Below, one piece after another: positions 26,333 to 38,160 of a stretch of 64,000 nt of DNA (positions are counted from its first letter, which is position 1; the number at the start of each line of letters is the position of its first letter). Location: assembly GCA_016584305.1 (NCBI GenBank), contig JACEEZ010019805.1, forward strand, positions 1 to 64,000, written 5' to 3'. The notes under the pieces were generated by a model that did not search any database, was not told where the DNA came from, and was given only the letters and a program-made list of their open reading frames with translations. The DNA is from Chionoecetes opilio. Its lineage: Eukaryota; Arthropoda; Malacostraca; Decapoda; Majidae. The translations under genes were made by a program, and so were the position numbers.

Positions 26333-27183
26333 TTAAGTACGCTAGATAGACGAGATTATATAAAAAGTGTTGAAATAAGGCTGGAAACGTGAAAATGAAG
26401 ACTCAAACTATACGCCTGAAAAATTTAAAGAACTTCAGAGAGCAAGAAGCAACAAGATGTGACAGGTTGGTGAGAGTAAATTTTTCTGTATTTTGTGATG
26501 GTTTAGCTGTGTCTATGCTATTTCTACCGTAGGTAACACTATACTCGCCACCTGCACTAATGTCGCCAGCCGCCATATATTACGAATTTTAGCATCACTA
26601 CAGACTTTTATGCGTCACTAAAGATGACACACAGTAGTTTATAATTATCATGACTGTATAATCTACCCTGTTTCAGCGTTGTTTCATGCTTTGTAGCTGC
26701 AAGTATAGATGGTTTCAAATTTCAGTACTCGTTTTTTACCGCTATTTTAGTCACTAAGACACAAAGACTGATAACGATACAACAGTGAAATCTTCTCTAC
26801 AGTGACACTATACTATTGCCTAAATATTGTTATGGTTTCATGCAAATATACTAAATACTGTTAAAATTATAAGGCTCTCAATGTGGACTTTTACACGGAA
26901 CAACTTATGCTAAGGTACTTTTTGAAGCACTATAAGTTTTTTCACCTTGCCGGGTTGCCGGAGGCGCGGACCAAAAACCTATTATCACTTTTTTGTTTTC
27001 TTTTTAGTGCTGGTATACCAGTAGGTATAATTTGTAAAGCGCAGTTTTTTACTTCTCCAATGGCAGCGACTCGGAGGGCGTGGGGGACACCGTGGGCTCT
27101 GCGCCCTTTTCATCGACGTGACTGGTTTTATTTCTTTTTCCCCCCTTCCGTTGGTCCGCCCATTGTTCATTACTCACTTCTCC
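26333..27183. other. Anonymous stretch
   Basis: No gene supported. The frame at 26883-27200 has no recognisable motifs. Confidence 0.4.
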
Positions 27184-28682
27184 TGACGACTATTCGGTGA
27201 CTAAGGATGGATATCCGCCGAATTATTCCACCTATCAAAATTTCCGACTTTTTGGTCTTGTCAGTAGTTAATTTTTTTCTCTTTGTTTCACGGGTGACTC
27301 ATCGCCTCTTCCGAAACCACCATTTTGTTTTTTTCTTTCCTTTTTCCGCCATTTTCTTCTTCCTTCTTTCCCTTCCCTCTCTCCCGACATCCCGTATGCG
27401 AGGCAAGTTTCCGTGGAATAATTATTCTGCGATCAGTGATAACTAATGATGTCAGATCTTTTTATCTTTCCCCAGCTATCTGGTCAGACCCAGTTTCACT
27501 CCCAGAATCTTAATGTCTTTCAAAATAATCCCCATCGTTATCGGTTATGGTTATACATGGACGTGTTAGTAAAGAGACACGCTAAAATGAAAACCTACCA
27601 AATTTCTAGGCTTCATATTTTATACCCTCTCACTCCTAAAATGTGTTCGGACATTTGACGGGTCCACAAATAATATCCTTTCTCGGGTATTAGACTAAGC
27701 ATATTAAATTCTTCAGTATCAAAGTAAACAGGTTTATATTATAAGCCACATGTTCTTATATACGCGAGTTTCTATTTAAATAGTTATTTCGGGATTAAAA
27801 GTTACTCACTTGAGGTCACGTCTAAATCTTTCAAACAATTCCCCTTTTTAGCCGCAGGCCATAATCCCAGGACGAGTCATTCGTCTCTCCGCTTCGTTGT
27901 AGGCCGTTCGTGTCTTCTCAAAGCCACATGGTCTGATGGAAACACAAACAACTGTTCTCCTCACATTTTTCTCTACTAGATATCTATCTTCCATGTGTAA
28001 TTTATAAATATTAAGAGGTATGTTACATAAGTGTAGGGTAATTCACTGAATAGAAATTCTAGTGAGGAGAGTTATGCTCATAAGAGCTTTCTTTCTCACA
28101 TAGGAAGAGTTCTGTGTCAGTAGGATCGAGTAGAGTTTTTCTGTCTAGGTTTTCGGTATGGTGTTAACCCTTATATGTTGGATATGATCTCAAGCAAGAG
28201 ACATACTATGTCACTATGAATAAATAGGATGTTATTTGCAAATATAGTTTCTGTGTTATTATAAAAACCCAGGTGATTATTCTTGTTAGGACAGTAATTC
28301 CCCACACTTCCAAAAGAGTTCCGCCTTACTCGATATAATTCCACGTACCATTCACGACTACCAAGATCAATCTAATATTAATATTAATCAAACGTGCCCA
28401 GGGAGTAATCTAGTGAACTACTCGCCGGGCTGGTGGCAGCAATTCCCTTTAACCTAAACCCTTATCCTTTCCCCTTAAATACATCCCCTGTTAAGCACTC
28501 TCCGTAGTGAGAAGTGGTCAAACTATAATCATATAGTGAAGTCAGAAGACTAAGTTAAATTCTCCATTCAAGTTGTAATCTTTTATCAAATCATCCCCAA
28601 GTAATATCATTCAAGTAACGTTGACCAGTTCTAAAACCCCCATACAAGTGACCCCCAATTTCTGTCAACACACTGGTGACTA
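27184..28682. mobile_element. LTR 1 of tandem LTR array, divergent 5' end
   Basis: From about 27258 to 28682 it is nearly identical to LTR 2 and LTR 3. The first roughly 70 bases are diverged (TGACGACTATTCGG against TGTAATGCCCATTATTCGG), so the true start is uncertain. A 70-codon + frame (27446-27658, MMSDLFIFPQLSGQ...) is also open in the solo LTR and in LTR 3. Confidence 0.8.
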
Positions 28683-30412
28683 AAGCGGTGGAATGTTATT
28701 TCCTACAAATAACAGCAACAGAATCTCACCTGGGAAAATAAATAGCAAGATAGTCAAATTTCAGTAAATTTTCATATAGTAATCGATCATTATAGTAGGC
28801 TCATTAGATCTCCCCCCTATAAACCAAACACCATACACACACATGAACCATGACCATGTGGGCGTGAGCTGTAAGAAGCAAGCCATCACAGCCAGCCACA
28901 GCCGCCCTTCGCCGCCGCCGCCGCCCTTCGCCGCCGCCGCCGCCCTTCGCCGCCACCCGCCCCATCGATGCCGCGCGCCTAGCCGCCACGCTCGCCTCAG
29001 CTATGCCGCCCTTCACCGCCATAGCCGCCGCCGCCGCCGCTCCTAGCCGCTGCAGCCGCCACGCCTAGCCGCCACACCATCCACACGCCTCGCAACCACC
29101 ACCATGGCAGAGAAAGGACGTGAAGCCTCGTCGGGAGGGAAGTCCTGGTTTTCCCTCGGCTTACCCGTCACCGACATGAGCTGCGCTGACAACACAGGTG
29201 CCAAGAACCTGTACATAATTGCCGTGCAGGGAATCAAGGGACGTCTGATGAATGCCTGTCCGCCGCCGCCGTGTCCTGCAACAACCAGCAGAACAACAGC
29301 GGTGACCAAACAGCTACGGAGACAGAGGATGCAGCGACACCGGCTCAGGAATGGACACACTCTTAGCTTCCAAGAACCTACAAGAGTTCCTGAAACGTTT
29401 TGAAGAGCTGAAGGCCATCAAGAAGTACCGGGCGTCAACAAGACCCATGATGTCACCCATCAACAACAAGATGGAAGAGTTCGGTATCCAATAGTGTTAA
29501 ATTAGAAAATCAAGGAAGAATTATTTTGAAACATGAACATTGAAAATTTATTTTTTTTATGAACATTGAAAATTTATTTTTATGAACTTGAAAGTTTAAT
29601 ACCTACTCTGGTTAGGGTAGTTGTAGCGTCACCCGGGTATTACTCTTGTGGAAATCAAATAGAAAAGTGTTAAATGAAAAACATTGACAAGGATTCAAAA
29701 CAAATTGAGGGTCAGTATGTTCGTAATATATCCAGGTAAGAGGTTGATTGGGATACCAGTCTCATGTGAATTCATTAACGGACTCAGTCTGGTTCGGTGA
29801 GTCTTCAAGGTATTTTAATTCAAGTTACAATCAACACGACCAGGTGTATTCAGGTGAAGATTAAGCGAAAAGTGTTAAATGTAAATTATTGAGTCAAAGG
29901 TGAGTGTAGTGTCAGACTAGATGAAACAATTTGGTCTAGGAGATTTCTCATGTCTAGAAGTCGGAGTGTCTGATTCTCACGGGCTAAGCCTGGTTCAGTG
30001 GGAGGAGTATTTTAATTCGAGATAGTAGTACTACGCTTCTCACTTTACAGTCAACCAGCTTGCGGTTGTGGCGGATATTTCAGGACTTGTTGGGCTCTTA
30101 TCATTTACCAGAGGCTAGCCGGCGTGCGCCTCTGGGATATCTCCCTGCACAGAGAATACTGGCACTGAGTCAAGGTTGACGGCCACGTCATTACCCAGGT
30201 ATCAGGTTGACTGGGATATTTCCTTTCATTGGATTTTCGTGTAATCTAAACACAAGCAGACCCCCGTTTTCAAAGAACAGAAGAATTTCCATTAAATTCA
30301 CTCTAAATTCGTCCCATACACACCTCCTCTTGACGCAGTTTTAAAAGGAAACATGATCCGTAAGTAGTTACTTTGATACCATAGAATTTAATTTTTCCGG
30401 AGAATAGACGCG
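28683..30412 (+). mobile_element. Internal region 1 of a non-autonomous LTR element
   Basis: The 1730 bases between LTR 1 and LTR 2 begin CTGGTGACTAAAGCGG, in the place and with the TGG start expected of a tRNA primer-binding site. There is no gag, protease, RT or integrase. It carries a GCC-rich leader (28907-29042) and a frameshifted copy of the chimeric uL14 ORF. Confidence 0.8.
29104..29494 (+). pseudogene. Chimeric uL14(RPL23)-fragment ORF, frameshifted copy
   Basis: Same as the ORF at 32372-32761, but with a 2-base insertion just after the KGRL codons (about 29249) and a lost C near 29307. The open frame drifts to an unrelated proline/arginine-rich tail ending at 29403. The original stop context (ATCCAATAG) survives at about 29494. 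As written it encodes only the first 48 or so residues of the chimera. Confidence 0.75.
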
Positions 30413-31939
30413 TGTAATGCCCATTATTCGGGAGAGATAGTAGGAAAATTATTATTATAAAATTCCCGAGCTATGTCTTGTCAGTAGTTAATTTTTTCTC
30501 TTTGTTTCACGGGTGACTCATCGCCTCTTCCGAAACCACCATTTTGTTTTTTCTTCTTTCCTTTTCCGCCATTTTCTTCCTTCTCTTTCCCTTCCTCTCT
30601 CCCCGACATCCGTATGCGATTNNNNNNNNNNNNNNNNNNNNNNNNNCCCCCGGCAATTTTCGTGGAATAAAATTATTCTGCGATCAGTGATAACTAATGA
30701 TGTCAGATCTTTTTATCTTTCCCCAGCTATCTGGTCAGACCCAGTTTCACTCCCAGAATCTTAATGTCTTTCAAAATAATCCCATCGTTATCGGTTTGGT
30801 TATACATGGACGTGGTTAGTAAAGAGACACGCTAAAATGAAAACCTACCAAAATTTTCTAGGCTTCATATTTTATACCCTCCACTCCTAAATGTGTTCGG
30901 ACATTTAAACGGGTCCACAAATAATACCTTTCTCGGGTATTAGACTAAGCATATTAAATTCTTCAGTATCAAAGTAAACAGGTTTATATTATAAGCCACA
31001 TGTTCTTATATACGCGAGTTTCATTATTTAAATAGTTATTTCGGGATTAAAAGTTACTCACTTGAGGTCACGTCTAAATCTTTCAAACAATTCCCCTTTT
31101 TATGCCGCAGGCCATAATCCCAGGACGAGTCATTCGTCTCTCCGCTTCGTTGTAGGCCGTTCGTGTCTTCTTCAAAGCCACATGGTCTGATGGAAACACA
31201 AACAACTGTTTCTCCTCACATTTTTCTCTACTAGATATCTATCTTCCATGTGTAATTTATAAATATTAAGAGGTATGTTACATAAGTGTAGGGTAATTCA
31301 CTGAATAGAAATTCTAGTGAGGAGAGTTATGCTCATAAGAGCTTTCTTTCATCACATAGGAAGAGTTCCTGTGTCGGGGTGTAACGTTCCTTTTCTTACT
31401 TCCGAGTAGAGTTTTCTCGGTATGGTGTTAACCCTTATATGTTGGATATGATCTCAAGCAAGAGACATACTATGTCACTATGAATAAATAGGATGTTATT
31501 TGCAAATATAGTTTCTTGTGTTATTATAAAACCCAGGTGATTATTCTGTGTTAGGACAGTAATTCCCCACACTTCCAAAAGAGTTCCGCCTTACTCGATA
31601 TAATTCCACGTACCATTCACGACTACCAAGATCAATCTAATATTAATATTAATCAAACGTGCCCAGGGAGTAATCTAGTGAACTACTCGCCGGGGCTGGT
31701 GGCAGCAATTCCCTTTAACCTAAACCCTTATCCTTTCCCCTTAAATACATCCCCCTGTTAAGCACTCTCCGTAGTGAGAAGTGGTCAAACTATAATCATA
31801 TAGTGAAGTCAGAAGACTAAGTTAAATTCTCCATTCAAGTTGTAATCTTTTATCAAATCATCCCCAAGTAATATCATTCAAGTAACGTTGACCAGTTCTA
31901 AAACCCCCATACAAGTGACCCCCAATTTCTGTCAACACA
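30413..31939. mobile_element. LTR 2, shared middle LTR, with assembly gap
   Basis: TG...CA boundaries, 1527 bases including 25 N at 30622-30646. It serves as the right LTR of the first unit and the left LTR of the second. Near the gap the sequence is locally degraded, and the 70-codon LTR frame is broken here only. Confidence 0.9.
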
Positions 31940-33679
31940 CTGGTGACTAAAGCGGTGGAATGTTATTTCCTACAAATAACAGCAACAGAATCTCACCTGG
32001 GAAAATAAATAGCAAGATAGTCAAATTTCAGTAAATTTTCATATAGTAATCGATCATTATAGTAGGCTCATTAGATCTCCCCCCCTATAAACCAAACACC
32101 ATACACACATGAACCATGACCATGTGGGCGTGAGCTGTAAGAAGCAAGCCATCACAGCCAGCCACAGCCGCCCTTCGCCGCCGCCGCCGCCCTTCGCCGC
32201 CGCCGCCGCCCTTCGCCGCCACGCCCGCCCCATCGATGCCGCGCGCCTAGCCGCCACGCTCGCCTCAGCTATGCCGCCCTTCACCGCCATAGCCGCCGCC
32301 GCCGCCGCTCCTAGCCGCTGCAGCCGCCACGCCTAGCCGCCACACCATCCACACGCCTCGCAACCACCACCATGGCAGAGAAAGGACGTGAAGCCTCGTC
32401 GGGAGGGAAGTCCTGGTTTTCCCTCGGCTTACCCGTCACCGACATGAGCTGCGCTGACAACACAGGTGCCAAGAACCTGTACATAATTGCCGTGCAGGGA
32501 ATCAAGGGACGTCTGAACTGCCTGTCCGCCGCCGCCGTGTCCTGCAACAACCAGCAGAACAACAGCGGTGACCCAAACAGCTACGGAGACAGAGGATGCA
32601 GCGACACCGGCTCAGGAATGGACACACTCTTAGCTTCCAAGAACCTACAAGAGTTCCTGAAACGTTTTGAAGAGCTGAAGGCCATCAAGAAGTACCGGGC
32701 GTCAACAAGACCCATGATGTCACCCATCAACAACAAGATGGAAGAGTTCGGTATCCAATAGTGTTAAATTAGAAAATCAAGGAAGAATTATTTTGAACAT
32801 GAACATTGAAAATTTATTTTTTTATGAACATTGAAAATTTATTTTTATGAACTTGAAAGTTTAATACCTACTCTGGTTAGGGTAGTTGTAGCGTCACCCG
32901 GGTATTACTCTTGTGGAAATCAAATAGAAAAGTGTTAAATGAAAAACATTGACAAGGATTCAAAACAAATTGAGGGTCAGTATGTTCGTAATATATCCAG
33001 GTAAGAGGTTGATTGGGATACCAGTCTCATGTGAATTTCATTAACGGACTCAGTCTGGTTCGGTGAGTCTTCAAGGTATTTTAATTCAAGTTACAATCAA
33101 CACGACCAGGTGTATTCAGGTGAAGATTAAGCGAAAAGTGTTAAATGTAAATTATTGAGTCAAAGGTGAGTGTAGTGTCAGACTAGATGAAACAATTTGG
33201 TCTAGGAGATTTCTCATGTCTAGAAGTCGGAGTGTCTGATTCTCACGGGCTAAGCCTGGTTCAGTGGGAGGAGTATTTTAATTCGAGATAGTAGTACTAC
33301 GCTTCTCACTTTACAGTCAACCAGCTTGCGGTGTGGCGGATATTTCAGGACTTGTTGGGCTCTTATCATTTACCAGAGGCTAGCCGGCGTGCGCCTCTGG
33401 GATATCTCCCTGCACAGAGAATACTGGCACTGAGTCAAGGTTGACGGCCACGTCATTACCCAGGTATCAGGTTGACTGGGATATTTCCTTTCATTGGATT
33501 TTCGTGTAATCTAAACACAAGCAGACCCCCCGTTTTCAAAGAACAGAAGAATTTCCATTAAATTCACTCTAAATTCGTCCCATACACACCTCCTCTTGAC
33601 GCAGTTTTAAAACGGAAACATGATCCGTAAGTAGTTACTTTGATACCATAGAATTTAATTTTTCCGGAGAATAGACGCG
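31940..33679 (+). mobile_element. Internal region 2 of a non-autonomous LTR element
   Basis: 1740 bases, near-identical to internal region 1, with the same primer-binding-site-like start and the GCC-rich leader (32165-32335). The 3' end before LTR 3 (GGAGAATAGACGCG) is a poor polypurine tract. A short upstream frame, 32109-32336, rich in Ala/Pro, precedes the main ORF and may be a uORF or just leader. Confidence 0.8.
32372..32761 (+). CDS. Chimeric protein: uL14 (RPL23) N-terminus fused to unknown tail
   Basis: A 129-residue ORF with a strong start context (ACCACCATGG). Residues 1-56 or so follow eukaryotic ribosomal protein uL14: [20 protein letters not shown], then [20 protein letters not shown] and RLN.LSAA. 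The full family member is about 140 residues, so roughly the first 40% is present, starting at the native start codon. The tail, from about residue 57, is Asn/Ser/Gly-rich and then [20 protein letters not shown] and a KAIKKYRAS stretch, which I do not recognise. It could be a gag remnant or captured host sequence. The ORF occupies the internal region of an LTR unit with no pol. Capture of a host mRNA by a retroelement is inferred. With the rRNA-binding body missing, it is unlikely to act as a ribosomal protein. Confidence 0.75.
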   Translation: MAEKGREASSGGKSWFSLGLPVTDMSCADNTGAKNLYIIAVQGIKGRLNCLSAAAVSCNNQQNNSGDPNSYGDRGCSDTGSGMDTLLASKNLQEFLKRFEELKAIKKYRASTRPMMSPINNKMEEFGIQ

Positions 33680-35179
33680 TGTAATGCCCATTATTCGGGA
33701 GAGATAGTAGGAAAATTATTATTATAAAATTCCCGAGCTATGTCTTGTCAGTAGTTAATTTTTTTCTCTTTGTTTCACGGGTGACTCATCGCCTCTTCCG
33801 AAACCACCATTTTGTTTTTTTCTTCTTTCCTTTTTCCGCCATTTTCTTCCTTCCTTCTTTCCCTTCCTCTCTCCCCGACATCCCGTATGCGAGGCAAGTT
33901 TCCGTGGAATAATTATTCTGCGATCAGTGATAACTAATGATGTCAGATCTTTTTATCTTTCCCCAGCTATCTGGTCAGACCCAGTTTCACTCCCAGAATC
34001 TTAATGTCTTTCAAAATAATCCCCATCGTTATCGGTTATGGTTATACATGGACGTGTTAGTAAAGAGACACGCTAAAATGAAAACCTACCAAATTTCTAG
34101 GCTTCATATTTTATACCCTCTCACTCCTAAAATGTGTTCGGACATTTGACGGGTCCACAAATAATACCTTTCTCGGGTATTAGACTAAGCATATTAAATT
34201 CTTCAGTATCAAAGTAAACAGGTTTATATTATAAGCCACATGTTCTTATATACGCGAGTTTCATTATTTAAATAGTTATTTCGGGATTAAAAGTTACTCA
34301 CTTGAGGTCACGTCTAAATCTTTCAAACAATTCCCCTTTTTATGCCGCAGGCCATAATCCCAGGACGAGTCATTCGTCTCTCCGCTTCGTTGTAGGCCGT
34401 TCGTGTCTTCTTCAAAGCCACATGGTCTGATGGAAACACAAACAACTGTTTCTCCTCACATTTTTCTCTACTAGATATCTATCTTCCATGTGTAATTTAT
34501 AAATATTAAGAGGTATGTTACATAAGTGTAGGGTAATTCACTGAATAGAAATTCTAGTGAGGAGAGTTATGCTCATAAGAGCTTTCTTTCTTCACATAGG
34601 AAGAGTTCCTGTGTCAGGGTGTAACGTTCCTTTTCTTACTTCCGAGTAGAGTTTTCTCGGTATGGTGTTAACCCTTATATGTTGGATATGATCTCAAGCA
34701 AGAGACATACTATGTCACTATGAATAAATAGGATGTTATTTGCAAATATAGTTTCTTGTGTTATTATAAAACCCAGGTGATTATTCTGTGTTAGGACAGT
34801 AATTCCCCACACTTCCAAAAGAGTTCCGCCTTACTCGATATAATTCCACGTACCATTCACGACTACCAAGATCAATCTAATATTAATATTAATCAAACGT
34901 GCCCAGGGAGTAATCTAGTGAACTACTCGCCGGGGCTGGTGGCAGCAATTCCCTTTAACCTAAACCCTTATCCTTTCCCCTTAAATACATCCCCCTGTTA
35001 AGCACTCTCCGTAGTGAGAAGTGGTCAAACTATAATCATATAGTGAAGTCAGAAGACTAAGTTAAATTCTCCATTCAAGTTGTAATCTTTTATCAAATCA
35101 TCCCCAAGTAATATCATTCAAGTAACGTTGACCAGTTCTAAAACCCCCATACAAGTGACCCCCAATTTCTGTCAACACA
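33680..35179. mobile_element. LTR 3 of tandem LTR array
   Basis: 1500 bases, TGTAATGCCC to GTCAACACA. The 70-codon frame (33937-34149) is intact. No convincing target duplication pairs its right flank with the left flank of LTR 1, consistent with the diverged or truncated left end. Confidence 0.9.
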
Positions 35180-35182
35180 CTA

Positions 35183-35345
35183 CCCCCTCCTCCCTCACCT
35201 CATGGTGACACCCCCTCTCGTCTCTCTACCCCCATACTCCCTCACCACGCGGTGACACCCCCCCTCGTCTCCCCACCCCACTACTCCCATCACGCGGTGA
35301 CACCACCCTCCCCCTTCTTCCTACCCCCCTACTCCCTAAACACGT
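35183..35345. repeat. C-rich minisatellite with CACGCGGTGACACCCCC
   Basis: Three to four units of about 55 bases, each with TACTCCCTCACCACGCGGTG followed by ACACCCCC and CTCGTCTC. It grades into C/T-rich sequence to about 35560. Confidence 0.75.
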
Positions 35346-35574
35346 GAAGATGCCACCCACCCCCTTGTAACAACACATATCCCCACCAACACCACAACGC
35401 CTTCTCCATCCCCAACCCTCCTCCCCCCCGTTTCCCCACCAACACCCCCTTCTTTATTACAACCCCCTCCCCCGTTTCCCCCCCTTCTCTATTACCAACA
35501 CGTACCCAACCCGGGTTTCTCCCATCTTTATCTTCCTTCTCCATCACCATGACAACATCCACCCACGTGTGAGG

Positions 35575-36159
35575 CTCTTAACGCTATCGTGGTACGTTCA
35601 TGGCACCGTCATGGCACAGTCGTGGTTATCGTAGCTCTATCGTGACGACAAAATGACCGTTGATTTTCCATTCGTGATGTAGTCTTACAGCTGTCATGAC
35701 TCCATCGTGACCATCTTACGACCATCATGACACATACGTACAGGAAGCGTGACATTGTTGTGAGGCTATCGTGGTCTGCGTTTATCGTGGTCAAATTAAA
35801 CGATAGCGTCAAAAATCAAATTGGTGGCGCTATCGTGGTTCGATTATGGAATGTGTGAACGGGGCTTAACGGTTTCTTATCGTCACGATAGACATAAGAC
35901 GATCACGGTAGTGTCACGAAGCTGCTACATAGATAACGATAGCGTCACGATAGACTTACGATTGCGCTGCGTTGGGTACAATCATCGGGGAGCTTCCCGA
36001 TTTTTTAGTGCACCCACTAACTTTTCGTGGCCTCGGCCGAGCGCGTCACGAGCGTCACGATCGGTCACGATGGACCCATAACCAGGACCATGACGGCGCT
36101 GCGCATTGCATTGTTGGCGCGTTCGTGGTTCGATTATGGAATGTGTGACGGGGGCTTAA
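35575..36159. repeat. CTATCGTGG-rich block with two Harbinger-like ends
   Basis: The words CTATCGTGG and GTCACGATAG recur throughout. The segment TTCGATTATGGAATGTGTGA occurs at about 35839 and 36129. Both times it is followed by ACGGGG or CGGGGG then GCT and TAA (35867-35869 and 36157-36159), which reads as two termini AGCCCC..TCACACATTCC with TAA targets. Matching left ends were not identified. Confidence 0.55.
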
Positions 36160-36232
36160 GGAGGAGTATCTCGGAGTATCTCGACAGAGACAGCTGATTG
36201 GCGGGCGAATACAATGACGTCATCCTCGATTA

Positions 36233-37132
36233 GGTGTCTTGCACGTGACGTCACAGCCCTTGTTGTGGCTGCGACAGGCACAGGAGATGCGAGCTCGAGA
36301 ACCAACAAATTCCACTTGCCGCCCGTGTTTGCCAGCTTATGGTCATTTTCCCCTACTAAATATATGTTTATAAGTATAGAAGATATACTGTCATCTTCGG
36401 AAATGTTTGTTCTATAATATCATCAAATAAAAAGCCGTAAAACACACTAAATAAATGCCATTATGAGACTCTCAAGAAATATGGATGAACTTAATATTCA
36501 CCAGCGCCAGCTCCCATTTAATATTTTGCGAGAAAAAGTTTTTACAGGGAGAATATCAATAGAAGCGGAATTTCATTAGCTTTCCATTGATATATCTCGT
36601 TTTCTGATAAATGAATTAGAACCATGCATAAATGAGCGTTAACTAAATAAATAACATCATGAAATCGGGTAATTTTTCCCGATTCATGAGGTTATTTATT
36701 TAGTTGACGCTAATTTATGCAAGCTGATAATTCATTTATCAGAAAACGAAATATATCAATGGAAAGTTAATGAAATTTGCTTCTATTGATGTTCTCTTTG
36801 TAAAAAGTTTTTTCACAAAATATTAAATGGCGAAGAGTTTAACTGAATATCAAGTTCATGCATATTTCTTGAGTCTCATAATGGCCTTTTATTAGTGTGT
36901 TTTACGGTTTGTTATTTGATAATATTATAGAACAAACATTTCCGAAGACAACAGTATTATCTTTTATACTGATAAACATATATTTGGTAGGGGAAAAGTA
37001 CCATAAGCTGGCAAACACGGGCGGCAAGTGGAGTTTGTTGGTCCTCCAGCTCGCTCCGACGGGCGGCATTTGGCTTGAAGACGGCGGCATTTGGCTTGAA
37101 GACGCTAGATCGTGACGTCAGTGCAAGACACC
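36233..37132. mobile_element. 900-bp foldback (MITE-like), Harbinger-type TSD
   Basis: Almost the whole element is an inverted repeat. The left arm (36233 to about 36670) and right arm (about 36684-37132) fold on a centre CGGGTAATTTTTCCCG. The outer ends are GGTGTCTTGCAC, each flanked by TTA (36230-36232 and 37133-37135), the PIF/Harbinger target pattern. The right arm has an extra tandem copy of GGCGGCATTTGGCTTGAAGA. No protein is encoded. Confidence 0.85.
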
Positions 37133-37289
37133 TTATACAGCAGTGATTTATATTATCTATTCAGATCTATCAGTCAATCACAAGGCTTCCACGAGATAAA
37201 TAGTGTTTACAAACATTACTCAGCTGATTACTCAGCTGGCATCTGTCTTGACACAACAAAGCGATGTGCCCTGTATAAAGTGATGAGGA

Positions 37290-37530
37290 AGGGTCCCTGA
37301 TTGACCAGAAATAAAGAATCTGGTGACAATAAGGCGCAGACATCCTGATTGACTTTTAATAAAGCATTCAGGTGCAATAATGGGCCAACCATCCTGATTA
37401 ACCTAACAATTCAGGGACAATAAGGGGCAGACATCATGGTTGACCATTTAATCATATACTTCAAGGGCGTTAAGAGGCAGACATTCTGAGTGACCTAATC
37501 GTATCATGCAGGGATAATGAGATCGGTACC
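37290..37530. repeat. 60-bp tandem repeat (CAGACATCCTGATTGACC)
   Basis: Four degenerate units with TTCAGGGACAATAAGGGGCA and GACATCCTGATTGACCTAA. The same unit reappears at 39110-39215. Confidence 0.75.
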
Positions 37531-37624
37531 TCTGGTACTCTTTTCTACCGAAATTCTCGTCCCGACACAACCGGGAACTCTTGCCGACGGTAATGGTTAG
37601 GTTAGTAGGATAGTAAGGGAAAGA

Positions 37625-38160
37625 TTACCGGAAAAAATGGACGAGGACTGCGCGGTCATTTTCTGAGACACTGACAAATTTTTCCTTGGGTAAAGTAGTG
37701 CTTTTGATAAAAAATGGACGAGGACTGCGCGGTAATTTTCTGAGACCGACAAATTTTCCTTGGGTAAATTTAGTGCTTTTGATAAAAATGGACGAGGACT
37801 GCGTGGTCATTTTCTGAGACACTGACTTTTCCTTGGGTAAAATTGTGTTTTGATAAAAAAAATAACGAGGGACTGCACGGTCATTTTCTGAGACACTGAC
37901 TAGATTTTCCTTGCCTAAAATTAGTGTTTTGGTAAAAAATGGACGAGGACTGCGCGGTCATTTATTGAGACACTGACTAGTTTTTCCTTGCCTGAAATTA
38001 GTGCTTTTGGTCAAAATGGACGAGACTGCGTGGTCATTTTCTGAGACACTGACTAGTTTTTCCTTGCCTAAAATTAGTGCTTTGGTCAAAATGGACGATG
38101 ACTGCGCGGTCATTTTCTGAGACACTGACTTTTTTGCCTTGCCTAAAAATAATGTTTTTT
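37625..38160. repeat. 76-bp tandem repeat (GGACGAGGACTGCGCGGTCA)
   Basis: Seven units of GGACGAGGACTGCGCGGTCA followed by TTTTCTGAGACACTGACTAG, TTTTTCCTTGCC and an AAATTAGTGCTTTTGGT stretch. A single related copy lies inside the Harbinger-like element at about 44104-44145, and reverse-complement fragments occur near 38415 and 44965. Confidence 0.9.

Noticed and set aside
28804..29100. Ala/Arg-rich frames in the GCC repeat as a real protein
   Set aside because: A GCC trinucleotide leader gives open frames in several phases, and its frame differs between the two copies by one base.
32372..32761. Functional ribosomal protein RPL23 gene
   Set aside because: Only the first third or so of uL14 is present, the rRNA-binding body is absent, and it lies between LTRs in two copies.
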